Positions 26,322-35,698 are shown, numbered from the stretch's first letter. The stretch is DNA of 64,000 bases from an uncultured Bacteroides sp. (GCA_949296855.1 CASFRN010000046.1:1-64000), one strand, 5' to 3'. Translations and numbers: made by a program. Notes: generated from the letters alone by a model not told the origin.

Positions 26322-26569
26322 ATTCATCTCTTGGGAAGAGATGAATTGCGTGGCAAAGATAGGGAAAAGATATGAAACGAACGAATTAAAAATGATTTTA
26401 TTTGCCAGCTATCGTAAAAAAGATTTTTCCTTAAAGATACTCCTTATTATATAAGGTATAGGTGAAGACGTTTTCTATTTGTAATAAGACGGAGGTCATG
26501 GGATTGTGTCACACGTCTTTTTTCTGATACTCATGCGATTATAGATTCATCTCTTCCCAAGAGATGAAT
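26322..26569. promoter_or_regulatory. Candidate invertible promoter of the polysaccharide locus, OFF orientation
   Basis: Two 25-base sites, 26322-26346 and 26545-26569, are exact reverse complements. Each is itself a dyad (ATTCATCTCTT, 3-base centre GGG or CCC, AAGAGATGAAT), so only the centre gives direction. They bound 198 bases. Just inside the left site lies a perfect minus-strand -7 box, TATCTTTG (26361 to 26354), with TTCG 20 bases upstream as a near -33 box; it points away from the locus. Inversion would place it at 26530-26537 reading towards upxY. B. fragilis capsule promoters have this design. From 26570 to 26805 there is only a leader of about 236 bases. No recombinase gene is present in the window. 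Confidence 0.65.
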
Positions 26570-26805
26570 AAAGTGCCCTTGTGCGGGCGATTAAAAAAGA
26601 GATATAAATATGTATAGGGTTTTGATGGGATTTACCGAGGGTAAAGCTTTATTCCCTTCCGCATTTGTAGGGGAATATCAATCAGAACATATTTAGACAA
26701 GGGTATCGATGTCACTGTATAGTTCAGATGCTCTTTCTAAGGCCGGGGAAGGCGTTTTGGAGTCGGATTGGCGGGAATAGTCCGTCGGTCCGGAAAAGGG
26801 AGTAT

Positions 26806-27768
26806 ATGCCTTTAGCGGAACAACAGGTGTCCACATGGTGTTATCTTTTCGTTCATCACGCAAGAGTCGATTGGGTGAACGAAAGGCTGAAAGACCGGTT
26901 TCATACGTTTATACACAAAAGTGTAGTGTATAAGCAGGTGAAGGGGCGTGTGAAAAAGGAAGAGCGTCCCACCATATCCGGTCTGCTTTTTGTGCAAGGA
27001 GGCGAGAAAGCTATCCGTCAGGCTTTGCATGACATTGACCCCGTCCTTTATTTAATGAACGATTGCAGCACCCGCAAGACTGCGGTCATCCCCGACCGCG
27101 TGATGCAGGCTTTCATTCGGGTTTCGCGGATGGATGCCGGACGCATCCGTTTTATGTCTCATCCTCTTGATTATTATTCGGCTGGCCATCCGTTGATTCG
27201 GATTACATCGGGCGTGTTGAACGGTTTCGAAGGGTATATTGTCCGTATCTCTCGCGACAAATGTCTGGTTACATCTGTAGGCGACATGATTGTTGCCATA
27301 AAAGGAGTGCATAAAGAACAGTTCGAGAACATCGGGACTTATGTCCGTCAGCGTAGGGCGGAGCAACAGGGTGTGGAGCTTATGGAGGAAGGTGCATCCG
27401 AATCTTGGAAGCACGAATTGGAGCGTTCTTTTTTCCGTCCCGAAAATCAGTTGGATGTCATGGCAATAACCGATGGGCTTTACCGTTGGATAGCCGAAGC
27501 CTCCGGTTGGATGCGGAACGGAAACTTTCCCGATGCGGCAGAAGCGGTCTGTTTGTTGTTGGAAAAGACAGGCGTATGTTTTTCGTCGGTATATACCGAT
27601 TCCCGGTTAGGCAACCTGAAGGAAGTTTGGAAGGCATGTCGGGAAGCTGATGGCATTTTACGTGTTTTAGAGACTCATGCCGAAGTGTCTGCCGAGGTGA
27701 AACGGCATATTGCCGCGTGTCGGCAGTCTTTATCGGTAAGTTATCCTTTTTTATCTGTAAAAGCATGA
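26806..27768 (+). CDS. upxY: UpxY-family transcription antiterminator (NusG-like)
   Basis: The 320-aa protein starts at MPLAEQQVSTWCYLFVHHAR; AAAAGGGA lies 5 bases before ATG 26806, which favours this start over an in-frame ATG at 26728. The N-terminal NGN-like domain (about 8-115, including ISGLLFVQ) and a KOW motif (VLNGFEGYIVRI, about 137-170) are those of UpxY proteins, which let RNA polymerase read through long capsule operons. It is longer than B. fragilis UpxY (about 170-180 aa): residues 190-320 are a helical extension without known motif. It is the first gene of the locus, behind the invertible segment. Its stop overlaps the next ATG (ATGA). Confidence 0.85.
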   Translation: MPLAEQQVSTWCYLFVHHARVDWVNERLKDRFHTFIHKSVVYKQVKGRVKKEERPTISGLLFVQGGEKAIRQALHDIDPVLYLMNDCSTRKTAVIPDRVMQAFIRVSRMDAGRIRFMSHPLDYYSAGHPLIRITSGVLNGFEGYIVRISRDKCLVTSVGDMIVAIKGVHKEQFENIGTYVRQRRAEQQGVELMEEGASESWKHELERSFFRPENQLDVMAITDGLYRWIAEASGWMRNGNFPDAAEAVCLLLEKTGVCFSSVYTDSRLGNLKEVWKACREADGILRVLETHAEVSAEVKRHIAACRQSLSVSYPFLSVKA

Positions 27769-28322
27769 GCGTGACACCGTTTTCCCTTCTTCTTGTTGGG
27801 TTGTCGTTTTTCTTCATTATCGGTTTGGTCATATTTCTTTTTTCGAAACAATGCCGTCGTTTCACGATGTTGGAACGTGAGTTTTGCGAATTGCGCCGTG
27901 AAAAGTTAGAATCGGTTGGTTCGGAAGAAGCGAAGGATGAGTTTTTACCCGAAGAACTTAAAGGGAGTGAAAAGGACGAGAAAGAGTTGTTCGACCGTAT
28001 TCACCGCACTATCGTAGAACGGCGTTTGTTTCTCAATCCGGATTTTTCCAGAGAGGATTTTATGGAGTTGGGGTTACTGAACCGGAATAAGTCGGCAAGC
28101 CTCTTGAAGAAATACGCCGGCACCAATTTGAGCGGCTACATCAACGCGTTGCGTTTGGAGTACGCGAGGAAGTTGCTTCAGGCACATCCCGAAGCGCAAG
28201 TCAAGTCGGTCGCGATTCATTCAGGATTCAGCAACGTGCGCACGTTTTATCGGCTTTTTCTGGAAAAATACGGAGTTACTCCTTCCGGTTATAAAGATAA
28301 AATAATCAATAACCAATCTTGA
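27765..28322 (+). CDS. Membrane-anchored AraC-type HTH protein
   Basis: The 185-aa protein starts at MSVTPFSLLLVG, with the ATG overlapping the upxY stop (ATGA), so translation is coupled. Residues 5-25 form one membrane helix; a charged linker follows (about 30-85); residues about 90-180 form an AraC-type double HTH (NKSASLLKKYAGTNLSGYINALRLEYARKLL, then VAIHSGFSNVRTFYRLFLEKYGVTPSGYK). Being tied to the membrane, it probably senses an envelope signal or stays near the export complex. Start choice: an in-frame ATG 48 bases upstream lies inside upxY and lacks support. Confidence 0.85.
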   Translation: MSVTPFSLLLVGLSFFFIIGLVIFLFSKQCRRFTMLEREFCELRREKLESVGSEEAKDEFLPEELKGSEKDEKELFDRIHRTIVERRLFLNPDFSREDFMELGLLNRNKSASLLKKYAGTNLSGYINALRLEYARKLLQAHPEAQVKSVAIHSGFSNVRTFYRLFLEKYGVTPSGYKDKIINNQS

Positions 28323-28335
28323 CGGACGGCTACGG

Positions 28336-29208
28336 ATGAAACTTCGGATAGCGGATCTTACCATGGAGGTGGCTTGCAAGGCGGACGAGTTGGAGCGTTT
28401 GCCCAATTTCGTACCTTTTGTTGTTCCCGATGAAAGGCGGGAAGAAATCGTGTGCCGTATTGATACGGGGTGTCCGCTCCGCGCGGAAGACGGTGCGCCT
28501 CAATTGGTAAGCCGTGTCGGTGGCAAACTGTTGGCGTTATGGCTATACCCTGATTGCTGTAGTGTGTCGTTGGTGTTTGCGGAAGGTGGCTGTTGCTACC
28601 GTTTGCGTGCAGACCGCTGCTGGAGGCAGGTTCAGACCAATTGGGTGCCGGGGTATGCCGATTCGGCTTTTGCCTTGAACGATTTTATCATGTTGGCTTT
28701 TACCTATCGCTCGGCTTTTTACCGGACGGTGTTGGTTCATGCGTCTTCCGTGGTGATAGCGGAAGACGGGTGTGCCTTTATCGGTCGTTCGGGCATCGGG
28801 AAGAGCACTCACTCCCGCTTGTGGACGCGCTACATACCGGGTGCTTGGCTGCTGAACGATGACCAGCCGGTGTTGCGCTGTATGCCCGATGGCTCTGTAC
28901 GTATTTACGGTTCTCCTTGGAGCGGCAAGACGTTTTGTTATGAAAACCAATCGGCACGGTTGCGCGCGTTGTTTTTTATGGAACAGGCTTCGGCAAACCG
29001 TCTGCTTCCCGTTAGCCGGGTTGAAGCTTTCCGTAAGCTGATGGCGGCTACTTCGCTCATCGGGCGCGACGCGCTTACCTTCTCAGCCATTAGCGAAACG
29101 CAGGCTTGCATAGCCGGCGCCGTGCCGGGGTTTATTTTAGAGAATCGTCCCGAGAAGGCGGCTGCCTTGTTGAGTTATGCCGCGTTCGATGAAGAAAGAA
29201 AAAAATAA
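28336..29208 (+). CDS. HPr-kinase-like P-loop kinase
   Basis: This 290-aa protein has the HprK C-terminal fold: P-loop GRSGIGKST (150-158), then the Asp pair NDD (174-176) and GSPWSGK (192-198). The N-terminal 130 residues are beta-rich. It lacks the HPr-binding N-domain of true HPr kinase. Such stand-alone HprK-like proteins phosphorylate small molecules or peptides; some lasso-peptide clusters use relatives to phosphorylate the peptide tail. In Bacteroides polysaccharide loci they recur with NTP_transf_5, PqqD and S26 peptidase genes, all found further on in this window. It starts 13 bases after the AraC-type gene. Confidence 0.82.
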   Translation: MKLRIADLTMEVACKADELERLPNFVPFVVPDERREEIVCRIDTGCPLRAEDGAPQLVSRVGGKLLALWLYPDCCSVSLVFAEGGCCYRLRADRCWRQVQTNWVPGYADSAFALNDFIMLAFTYRSAFYRTVLVHASSVVIAEDGCAFIGRSGIGKSTHSRLWTRYIPGAWLLNDDQPVLRCMPDGSVRIYGSPWSGKTFCYENQSARLRALFFMEQASANRLLPVSRVEAFRKLMAATSLIGRDALTFSAISETQACIAGAVPGFILENRPEKAAALLSYAAFDEERKK

Positions 29209-29250
29209 CGGAACTTGTAAACTTAAAAACTCAAGAACAATATTTAGTAT

Positions 29251-30045
29251 ATGAATTTGAAGAAACCAATCTTTTTGTTTCCTGTTGCTTTGATGTTGGG
29301 CGGATGCGCCTCTTATCAAGATTCGGTGTATTTGCGTCACGACAAGATTCTGGATGACATTGAGCAGAACGCGCATTTGTATGAATGCCGGATTATGCCG
29401 AAAGACGAGCTGACCATAACGGTGAGTACCACTACGCCCGAGGCTTCCGCTCCTTTTTACCGCAAGATAGGCATGACCCGCGAGCAGACGAACCAGAATC
29501 AAGGGATGAATAACGCCAAGCTGTTAGATTATTTAGTGGATAATGATGGATGCATCGATTTTCCGGTGTTGGGCATGATACCCGTGTCGGGGCTTAGCAC
29601 CCGCCAGTGTGAAGCCGTTATCCGGGAGAAATTGCAGGCTTACCTCAACGAGGTGCCCAATGTGACGGTGCGTCTTTCCAATTATAAAGTCAGCGTGTTA
29701 GGCGAAGTAGGCAAGCCTGGCACATATACGGTGGATGACGAACGGATTACCATTTTCCAGGCATTGGCGCAGGCGGGTGACATGACGCTTTTTTCCGACC
29801 GTGACGATGTGCAGCTGATTCGGGAAGATTCGTTGGGCAGACGCAATGTGGTGCATTTGGACTTGACCCAAGCCGACATCGCCTTGTCTCCTTATTATTA
29901 TTTGCAACAGAATGATGTGGTTTACGTGAAGCCCACCAAGGCAAAGGTGCGTTCCAATACCTTGAACAGTAATTCGTCGGTATGGATCAGCATGCTGAGC
30001 TTGGCTGCCACCATCGCTTCGCTGGTTATCATCGCTGTGCAATAG
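29251..30045 (+). CDS. Polysaccharide export lipoprotein (Wza family)
   Basis: This 264-aa outer-membrane lipoprotein has a signal peptide with lipobox LGGC (Cys19). The Poly_export domain (about 47-130; PKDELTITVSTTTPEA, DGCIDFPVLGMI) and SLBB domain (about 145-215; VSVLGEVGKPGTYTV) are intact. A C-terminal hydrophobic helix (about 243-262) fits the amphipathic helix that forms the outer-membrane channel in Wza. It exports capsule or exopolysaccharide together with the Wzc protein encoded 37 bases later. Confidence 0.95.
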   Translation: MNLKKPIFLFPVALMLGGCASYQDSVYLRHDKILDDIEQNAHLYECRIMPKDELTITVSTTTPEASAPFYRKIGMTREQTNQNQGMNNAKLLDYLVDNDGCIDFPVLGMIPVSGLSTRQCEAVIREKLQAYLNEVPNVTVRLSNYKVSVLGEVGKPGTYTVDDERITIFQALAQAGDMTLFSDRDDVQLIREDSLGRRNVVHLDLTQADIALSPYYYLQQNDVVYVKPTKAKVRSNTLNSNSSVWISMLSLAATIASLVIIAVQ

Positions 30046-30082
30046 TGTTTGAGTTTTAAACTTAGGGAAAGGACAAAGAACT

Positions 30083-32518
30083 ATGAAAGAAGAACTATAC
30101 GATGATTTTTTTCAGGAAGACACAAAGCGCGTAGACTATAAGGCTGTTTTGTTCGAGTATCTCCTTTATTGGCCTGTCATATTAGGCGTATTGCTTTGTT
30201 TTGTGGCGGGTGCGTATGTGTATTTGCGTTATCGCACGCCGGTTTACAGCGTCAGTTCTACGGTTTTGATCAAGCAGGGCGACAAGACGAAGCCTAATTC
30301 CTCTTCCGCTTTGGCTTCCATGCAGGACTTGGGTATGCTTTCTATGGCGAATAACTTCGACAATGAGTTGGAGATTCTTCAAGCTTATACGTTAGTGAAG
30401 AAGGTGGTGACTTCTTTGAACCTGTATATCGACTATGCCGCCGACGGAGGTTTCGGCTACGACCCTGTTTTGTATAAGAACTCGCCTGTACAGGTATGGA
30501 TGGCTCCCGAAGAGGCCGAGAAGCTTCCTTCCGCTCTGAAGATACACATGGAGTGCCAGCCGGGAGGTAAAGTAGACGCTGTTCTTGATTATCAGATAAA
30601 AAAAGAGAAATACAGTTTGCGGAAGTCGTTCGACAAATTGCCGGCTGTATTCATCACTCCGGTGGGGGCGTTGAATTTCTCATTGGCTTCCGACACCGTG
30701 TTGAATGCACTTGAAGAACCTTTGTCGCTTTCGGCTACGGTGCTTCCTCCTTCGGTAGCGGCAGATAGTTATAAGGCACGTCTGAGTGCGGAGCCTACCG
30801 GTGAGTTTACTTCCATTGTCCGCTTGACTTACCGCGACGCCAGTGTGCAGCGGGGCATTGACTTTCTTTATACGTTGGTTTCCTTGTATAATAGCGAAGC
30901 CAACGACGACAAGAACCAAGTGGCTACCCGCACGGCGCAATTCATAGACGAACGCATCCGCATCATTAACGCCGAGCTGGGAACCACCGAAAGTGAATTG
31001 GCGGAATATAAACAGCGTGCCGGATTGACCGACTTGAGTGCCGATGCGCGGTTGGCACTGGAGGAAAGTTCGGAATACGACAAGCAGCGTGCCGAGAATA
31101 CCAACCAGCTTCGCCTGATTGGTTTCTTGCGCAGTTATATCGATGACCCTAAGAACCGTTACGAGGTGATTCCTGCCAATGTGGGGCTGACCGACGGGGC
31201 GTTGACCAATGTCATTGCCAAATACAATGAATTGTTGGTGGAGCGGAAACGCTTGCTCCGCAGTTCGAACGAAAACAACCCGATGCTGGTTAATCTTGAC
31301 GCGTCGATTGCCGCCACCCGGAATACGGTGCTTACTACGGTGGAGAATGTGGAAAAAGGTTTGCAGATTACCCGCAATAACCTCGACCTTCAGGCAAGCA
31401 AGTATCAAAGCCGCATCAGCCAGGCTCCCCAGCAGGAACGGGAACTTATCGGCATCACCCGCCAGCAGGAGATTAAGGCAAATCTTTACCTGATGCTGTT
31501 GCAGAAGCGGGAGGAAAACGCCATCACCTTGGCTGCTACTGCCAATAACGGACGCATCGTGGAAGAGCCGCGCGTAGGCGGACTGGTGGCTCCTAATAAG
31601 CGCAATATCTACATGGTGGCGTTCGTGTTAGGCCTGTTTTTCCCTATCAGCGGCGTTTATCTCGTCCGTTTGCTGCGCTTCAAGATAGAAGGGCGTGCCG
31701 ATGTGGAGCGGATTACCGGAGCTTCTATCGTGGGCGATGTGCCTTTTGTCGAAGCGGCGAAAGCTGCTCCGATAGTGGTAAAAGAAAACGAAAACGGCTT
31801 GATGGAGGAAGTGTTCCGCAATGTGCGTACCAATATCCAGTATATGCTGCAAGAAGGGCAGAAAGTGATTCTTTTCACTTCTACCATCCAGGGAGAGGGC
31901 AAGAGTTTCAATGCCGCCAATTTAGCGGTGAGCTTCGCCTTCATGGACAAGCGGACGGTCATTGTAGGTATGGATATCCGCAAGCCTAAGTTGAGCCGCA
32001 TCTTCGGTTTTTCCGGCAAGTTGCCCGGAGTTACCCAGTTTCTCGCTTCGCCTTCATCGGTCGATTTGCTTTCGCTTTGCCAGCCTACCGCGCTTTCCCC
32101 CAATCTGTATGTGTTGCCCGGAGGTGCTGTTCCCCCCAATCCTACCGAATTGGTGGCGCGCAAGTCGTTAGAGCAAGCGATGGATATCTTGAAACAGCAT
32201 TTCGACTACATCATCCTCGATACGGCTCCGGTCGGTTTGGTTACCGATACCCGTCTGATAGCCCGTGTGGCAGATATCAGTGTGTACGTATGCCGTGCCG
32301 ATTACACCCATAAGAGCGATTTCGAATTGGTTAACGAGTTGGAGCAGGAAAAGAAACTGCCCAACCTTTGCGTACTGATAAACGGCATCAATATGGATAA
32401 GCGCAAGAACGGCTATTATTATGGATATGGCAAATACGGGCGTTACGGCAAGTACGGCTATGGCAAGAAATACGGCTATGGCTACGGGTACGGATACGGA
32501 AAAGATAAAAACAGATAA
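30083..32518 (+). CDS. Polysaccharide co-polymerase / tyrosine kinase (Wzc family)
   Basis: This 811-aa inner-membrane protein has two membrane helices (about 30-55 and 512-532) enclosing a Wzz-type periplasmic domain with coiled coil. The cytoplasmic BY-kinase domain follows: Walker A QGEGKS with Lys607, Walker A' MDIRKPKLS, and Walker B IILDTAP. The C-terminus is a Tyr/Gly/Lys-rich tail ([19 protein letters not shown] and beyond), the autophosphorylation cluster. The kinase controls chain length and assembly with the Wza channel. It is complete and in an operon with the upstream export lipoprotein and gmd downstream. Confidence 0.96.
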   Translation: MKEELYDDFFQEDTKRVDYKAVLFEYLLYWPVILGVLLCFVAGAYVYLRYRTPVYSVSSTVLIKQGDKTKPNSSSALASMQDLGMLSMANNFDNELEILQAYTLVKKVVTSLNLYIDYAADGGFGYDPVLYKNSPVQVWMAPEEAEKLPSALKIHMECQPGGKVDAVLDYQIKKEKYSLRKSFDKLPAVFITPVGALNFSLASDTVLNALEEPLSLSATVLPPSVAADSYKARLSAEPTGEFTSIVRLTYRDASVQRGIDFLYTLVSLYNSEANDDKNQVATRTAQFIDERIRIINAELGTTESELAEYKQRAGLTDLSADARLALEESSEYDKQRAENTNQLRLIGFLRSYIDDPKNRYEVIPANVGLTDGALTNVIAKYNELLVERKRLLRSSNENNPMLVNLDASIAATRNTVLTTVENVEKGLQITRNNLDLQASKYQSRISQAPQQERELIGITRQQEIKANLYLMLLQKREENAITLAATANNGRIVEEPRVGGLVAPNKRNIYMVAFVLGLFFPISGVYLVRLLRFKIEGRADVERITGASIVGDVPFVEAAKAAPIVVKENENGLMEEVFRNVRTNIQYMLQEGQKVILFTSTIQGEGKSFNAANLAVSFAFMDKRTVIVGMDIRKPKLSRIFGFSGKLPGVTQFLASPSSVDLLSLCQPTALSPNLYVLPGGAVPPNPTELVARKSLEQAMDILKQHFDYIILDTAPVGLVTDTRLIARVADISVYVCRADYTHKSDFELVNELEQEKKLPNLCVLINGINMDKRKNGYYYGYGKYGRYGKYGYGKKYGYGYGYGYGKDKNR

Positions 32519-32523
32519 TATAT

Positions 32524-33627
32524 ATGAGAAAAGTAGCGTTGATTACAGGCATTACCGGGCAGGACGGTTCCTATCTTGCCGAATTTCTGATAGAGAAAGG
32601 ATACGAAGTGCATGGCATCTTGCGCCGGTCGTCTTCGTTCAATACCGGTCGCATCGAGCATCTGTATTTAGACGAATGGGTGCGCGACATGAAGAAAGAC
32701 CGGTTGGTCAACCTGCATTGGGGCGATATGACCGACTCCAGTTCGCTTATCCGCATCATCAGCGACATCCATCCCACGGAAATCTATAATTTGGCAGCCC
32801 AAAGCCACGTGAAAGTGTCGTTTGATGTGCCCGAATATACGGCGGAAGCCGATGCCATAGGTACGTTGCGCCTTTTGGAAGCCGTCCGCATTTGCGGATT
32901 AGAGAAGACCTGCCGCATCTATCAGGCATCCACTTCCGAACTGTTCGGCAAGGTGCAGGAGATACCTCAAAAGGAAACCACCCCGTTTTACCCCCGTTCT
33001 CCCTACGGGGTTGCCAAGCAATACGGGTTTTGGATAACGAAGAATTACCGGGAGAGCTACGGCATGTTTGCCGTAAACGGCATCTTGTTCAATCACGAGA
33101 GCGAACGCCGCGGCGAGAATTTCGTTACCCGCAAGATTACGCTGGCAGCGGCACGCATCAAGCAAGGCTTTCAGGATAAGCTGTATTTAGGCAACCTCGA
33201 TGCCCGCCGCGACTGGGGCTACGCCAAGGATTACGTAGAATGCATGTGGCTCATCTTGCAGAATGATAAGCCCGAAGACTTCGTGATAGCTACCGGCGAG
33301 ATGCATACCGTGCGCGAGTTCTGCACGTTGGCTTTCCGCTACCTCGATATTGAATTAGAATGGAAAGGGTCGGGCGCAGACGAGAAAGGCATCGACAAGG
33401 CTACCGGCCGTGTTTTGGTAGAGGTAGACCCGAAATATTTCCGTCCGTGCGAAGTAGAGCAGTTGTTAGGCGACCCCACGAAAGCCAAAGAAACGTTAGG
33501 CTGGAATCCCACGAAGACCCCGTTCCCCGAACTGGTGCGCCTCATGGTAGAACACGATATGCGGTTTGTCCGGAAGCTGCATCTGAAGGCGGAGATGGAG
33601 AAGGCGGATAATATGAGTGACTTCTAA
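32524..33627 (+). CDS. gmd: GDP-mannose 4,6-dehydratase
   Basis: This 367-aa SDR enzyme has the NAD(P)-binding [10 protein letters not shown] near residue 9, [13 protein letters not shown], and the catalytic YGVAKQYG with Ser/Thr upstream ([10 protein letters not shown]). It turns GDP-D-mannose into GDP-4-keto-6-deoxymannose, precursor of GDP-L-fucose, GDP-rhamnose and GDP-perosamine. No GDP-fucose synthase (fcl) follows here, so the final sugar must be made by a gene elsewhere, or an unusual sugar is used. It starts 5 bases after the Wzc gene. Confidence 0.96.
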   Translation: MRKVALITGITGQDGSYLAEFLIEKGYEVHGILRRSSSFNTGRIEHLYLDEWVRDMKKDRLVNLHWGDMTDSSSLIRIISDIHPTEIYNLAAQSHVKVSFDVPEYTAEADAIGTLRLLEAVRICGLEKTCRIYQASTSELFGKVQEIPQKETTPFYPRSPYGVAKQYGFWITKNYRESYGMFAVNGILFNHESERRGENFVTRKITLAAARIKQGFQDKLYLGNLDARRDWGYAKDYVECMWLILQNDKPEDFVIATGEMHTVREFCTLAFRYLDIELEWKGSGADEKGIDKATGRVLVEVDPKYFRPCEVEQLLGDPTKAKETLGWNPTKTPFPELVRLMVEHDMRFVRKLHLKAEMEKADNMSDF

Positions 33628-33671
33628 GTGGCGGCAAGCAGACGTTCATATATGGAAAAAATGGAAATGTA

Positions 33672-33702
33672 TTGCATAGATAAAAATAAAAACTTATTTT
33701 TG
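33672..33702 (+). promoter_or_regulatory. Internal promoter for the toxin-antitoxin-like pair
   Basis: TTG at 33672-33674, a 20-base spacer and TATTTTTG at 33695-33702 fit the consensus. It lies in the gap after gmd and would let the two-gene pair at 33774-34604 be expressed apart from the polysaccharide operon. Confidence 0.6.
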
Positions 33703-33773
33703 CGCAAAGCATAATTGAAGGATTTACTTTTAGTTAGCAATCATTTAAAGAATTCATAAATAGAGAGAAGCTT

Positions 33774-34202
33774 ATGTGTCAGACACAATTGATATCACGC
33801 GACATAATCCGTCTTAGTACACGGTCGTATCGGCAAAGATTAGAAGCTGTTTCTTCTAATCGGTATGAAACTGTCCGCTTGGCACGTTTGAATCATGATT
33901 TAGAGGAATTTTATGAATTGCTTTACGACCAATGGAATACGGTGACAGAGAGTGATTATCAGATTTTAGCTCCGCAGTTTCGGATTATGCTGAAAACATT
34001 AAAGGAGCTTTGCCATACGTGTAAACAAATGCCAGAATCGCAAGGGCTAAATAAGCAGATAGAAAGACTTGAGAAGAATTATGCCGGGATTTACGAATTG
34101 AATAGCGATATTGTAAATTTCAGGATGAAAGCCAATCAAGATGCCGAAATGAAGTCGTTACTGGGTCGTGCGTCAGATGTAATGAAGACATTAAGCGTAT
34201 GA
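33774..34202 (+). CDS. Small helical protein, probable antitoxin partner
   Basis: This 142-aa, all-helical, charged cytoplasmic protein (RLARLNHDLEEFYELLYDQWNTV and LNKQIERLEKNYAGIYEL are amphipathic). I do not recognise its family. It has its own promoter and its stop overlaps the ATG of a RelE-like toxin reading frame (ATGA at 34199-34202), the usual layout of an antitoxin-toxin operon, so I call it the probable antitoxin. Antitoxins normally have a DNA-binding part; none is obvious here. It sits inside the polysaccharide locus but has no evident link to sugar synthesis. Confidence 0.6.
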   Translation: MCQTQLISRDIIRLSTRSYRQRLEAVSSNRYETVRLARLNHDLEEFYELLYDQWNTVTESDYQILAPQFRIMLKTLKELCHTCKQMPESQGLNKQIERLEKNYAGIYELNSDIVNFRMKANQDAEMKSLLGRASDVMKTLSV

Positions 34203-34604
34203 TATTGTTTAAAACTGTCTTGTCGTTCCGCCAGCGAATGGATGCATTGTTGAAGGTACGTCGCAATGTATATCTAAGGTGTCTCAGAAGAAATAGTAAG
34301 AGAATTTGAGGGTAAAGATATCAATCGGATACGCCAAAATAGAGATATGATTTTGTTGGAAGGGGATTTGGTAGTCATTAAATTGCGTTTACCTGACAAA
34401 CGTCAACGGTTATCAAGGAAAGACGGCTATCGTTTGATTTATCTTGTATCAAAAGTAGACGAGATAGTCGTGTTTCTTGATATATATCCTAAGAATGGTC
34501 CTTCACAGCAATTGAATATAACTGCAGAGGACATCAAACGGTTGCTTGTAGAGTTTATAGAAGAGGGTCAGAATGGTCAGCTTGAAGATTTTAGAAGTTT
34601 GTGA
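34199..34604 (+). pseudogene. RelE-like toxin gene with a +1 frameshift
   Basis: From ATG 34199 the frame gives MILFKTVLSFRQRMDALLKV and reaches VYL at 34276, then runs into a stop near 34308. In the +1 frame it continues as GVSEEIVREFEG and into a RelE-like core (VVIKLRLPDKRQRLSRKDGY, RLIYLV, VVFLDIYPKNGPSQQ) to the stop at 34604. Dropping one A from CTAAGG (34274-34279) restores a toxin of about 134 aa. The ATG overlaps the upstream stop. RelE-type toxins cut mRNA on the ribosome. It is either a dead gene, a sequencing error, or translated only from the internal ATG at 34347 (85 aa). Confidence 0.65.
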
Positions 34605-34810
34605 TTATTGAATGCGGACATTCAATTAATCTTATTGGTACATTAAAAAATAAAATCTGTGTTCCTCTATGAACTTCTGTGTCATCTGTGTGCTATGGCA
34701 AAATGCGGATATTCATATTTAATTTTCCGGTAACTTTGTTTAGCAGGCTATGAATCAATGTAGGATGAAAAGCCTTAGTTTCTGCTTCAAGCAGTCTCCT
34801 TTTTACGTTC

Positions 34811-34876
34811 TCCGTCCCAAAACCGTACGGTTTCCGTCCCAAAAACATACGGTTTCCGAACCAAAACCGTACGTTC
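34811..34876. repeat. Three 22-bp tandem repeats containing a 12-bp palindrome
   Basis: Units start at 34811, 34833 and 34855 (TCCGTCCCAAAACCGTACGG type). The first holds the perfect palindrome AACCGTACGGTT. A reversed partial copy (TTGGGACGGAAACC, 34877-34890) follows. This repeat and a half-copy of the CACAGATGACACAG family (about 34656-34693) are all I see in the 365-base gap 34605-34969. The minus-strand frame across it gives a repetitive peptide that I reject as a gene. Confidence 0.75.
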
Positions 34877-34969
34877 TTGGGACGGAAACCATAAAAGGAT
34901 GCTGTCTGCACCGGCAAATCCAAGCGTAAGCGCCAATGTCTTTATTCGTTTTAAATTTGATCCACAGTT

Positions 34970-35698
34970 ATGAAGTTGAATTTCTCTTTGCACTTCAGGT
35001 GCTTTATGGCGGGTGTCATTGTCTTGTTTGCGGCTATGATGCTGGCGTTCGGCATCCCTTCTTATGAAGATTCCGTTTTGGCGGAAGGCCTTGAAGACGC
35101 GTTTATGGATTTTGAGGAAGATTTCTTCTTTAATCTGATGTACGCCTTGTTCTTTATCTTTTCGGCTTATGCTGTGGGAGTGTTTTTAGACTCTTTATAT
35201 CGACCGTTCAAGCAATCGGAGAGATTGTCAGCACGTTTACTACGCTTCGTAGGATGTTTCCCTGAAAGCGATGCCTTATTGACTCGTTTTTACAATCATA
35301 CGGAGGGGAAAAGGATATTTTCAGATGCAGATGCCTATAAATGCATGTCATCTTATATAGCTGCGGCGAACGACAATCTGAATAAAGAAGTCCAAAGTGC
35401 TTTGTCTAAGCTATATATCGTTACGGCATTGTCCGTTGCATCCGTTTTGCTGCTGTTGGCTTTTGCCGTTCAATTATGCTTTTATGATTATGGATACGAT
35501 GAGGAATTTGTATCGTATGTAGCTTTAGCCGCCTTCTTTGCCGTTTGTCTGCTGTTCTTGCAATTCCTGAAGCGGAAATGCCGGATGGAAATATTGGATA
35601 CCGTAGAGAGGAACTATTATGTGCTGACGCAATGTAAGTTGTTCCGTGGCAGCGGTGCGGCAAATGAGGAGAGAGTGAATGTGGAAGTGGGAGGATAA
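34970..35698 (+). CDS. Membrane protein of unknown function
   Basis: This 242-aa protein has four predicted membrane helices in two pairs (about 11-30, 53-73, 142-164, 175-198) with cytoplasmic or periplasmic charged segments between. The acidic stretch DFEEDFFFN precedes helix 2. No known family motif is visible. It begins right after a repeat-rich gap and its end overlaps the possible upstream start of the next gene, suggesting co-expression. The position before the flippase marks the change from the conserved head of the locus to the variable part. Confidence 0.75.
   Translation: MKLNFSLHFRCFMAGVIVLFAAMMLAFGIPSYEDSVLAEGLEDAFMDFEEDFFFNLMYALFFIFSAYAVGVFLDSLYRPFKQSERLSARLLRFVGCFPESDALLTRFYNHTEGKRIFSDADAYKCMSSYIAAANDNLNKEVQSALSKLYIVTALSVASVLLLLAFAVQLCFYDYGYDEEFVSYVALAAFFAVCLLFLQFLKRKCRMEILDTVERNYYVLTQCKLFRGSGAANEERVNVEVGG

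Noticed and set aside
26321..26570. The two 25-base dyads as ordinary terminators
   Set aside because: No T-tract follows either on the strand where a gene ends nearby, and the two are exact mirror images about a promoter; kept as an alternative (paired operators) but not as terminators.
34693..34923. 76-aa minus-strand frame with repeated FRPKNVRFWFG-type peptide
   Set aside because: The repetition is that of the 22-bp DNA repeat; no start signal and no conserved fold expected.
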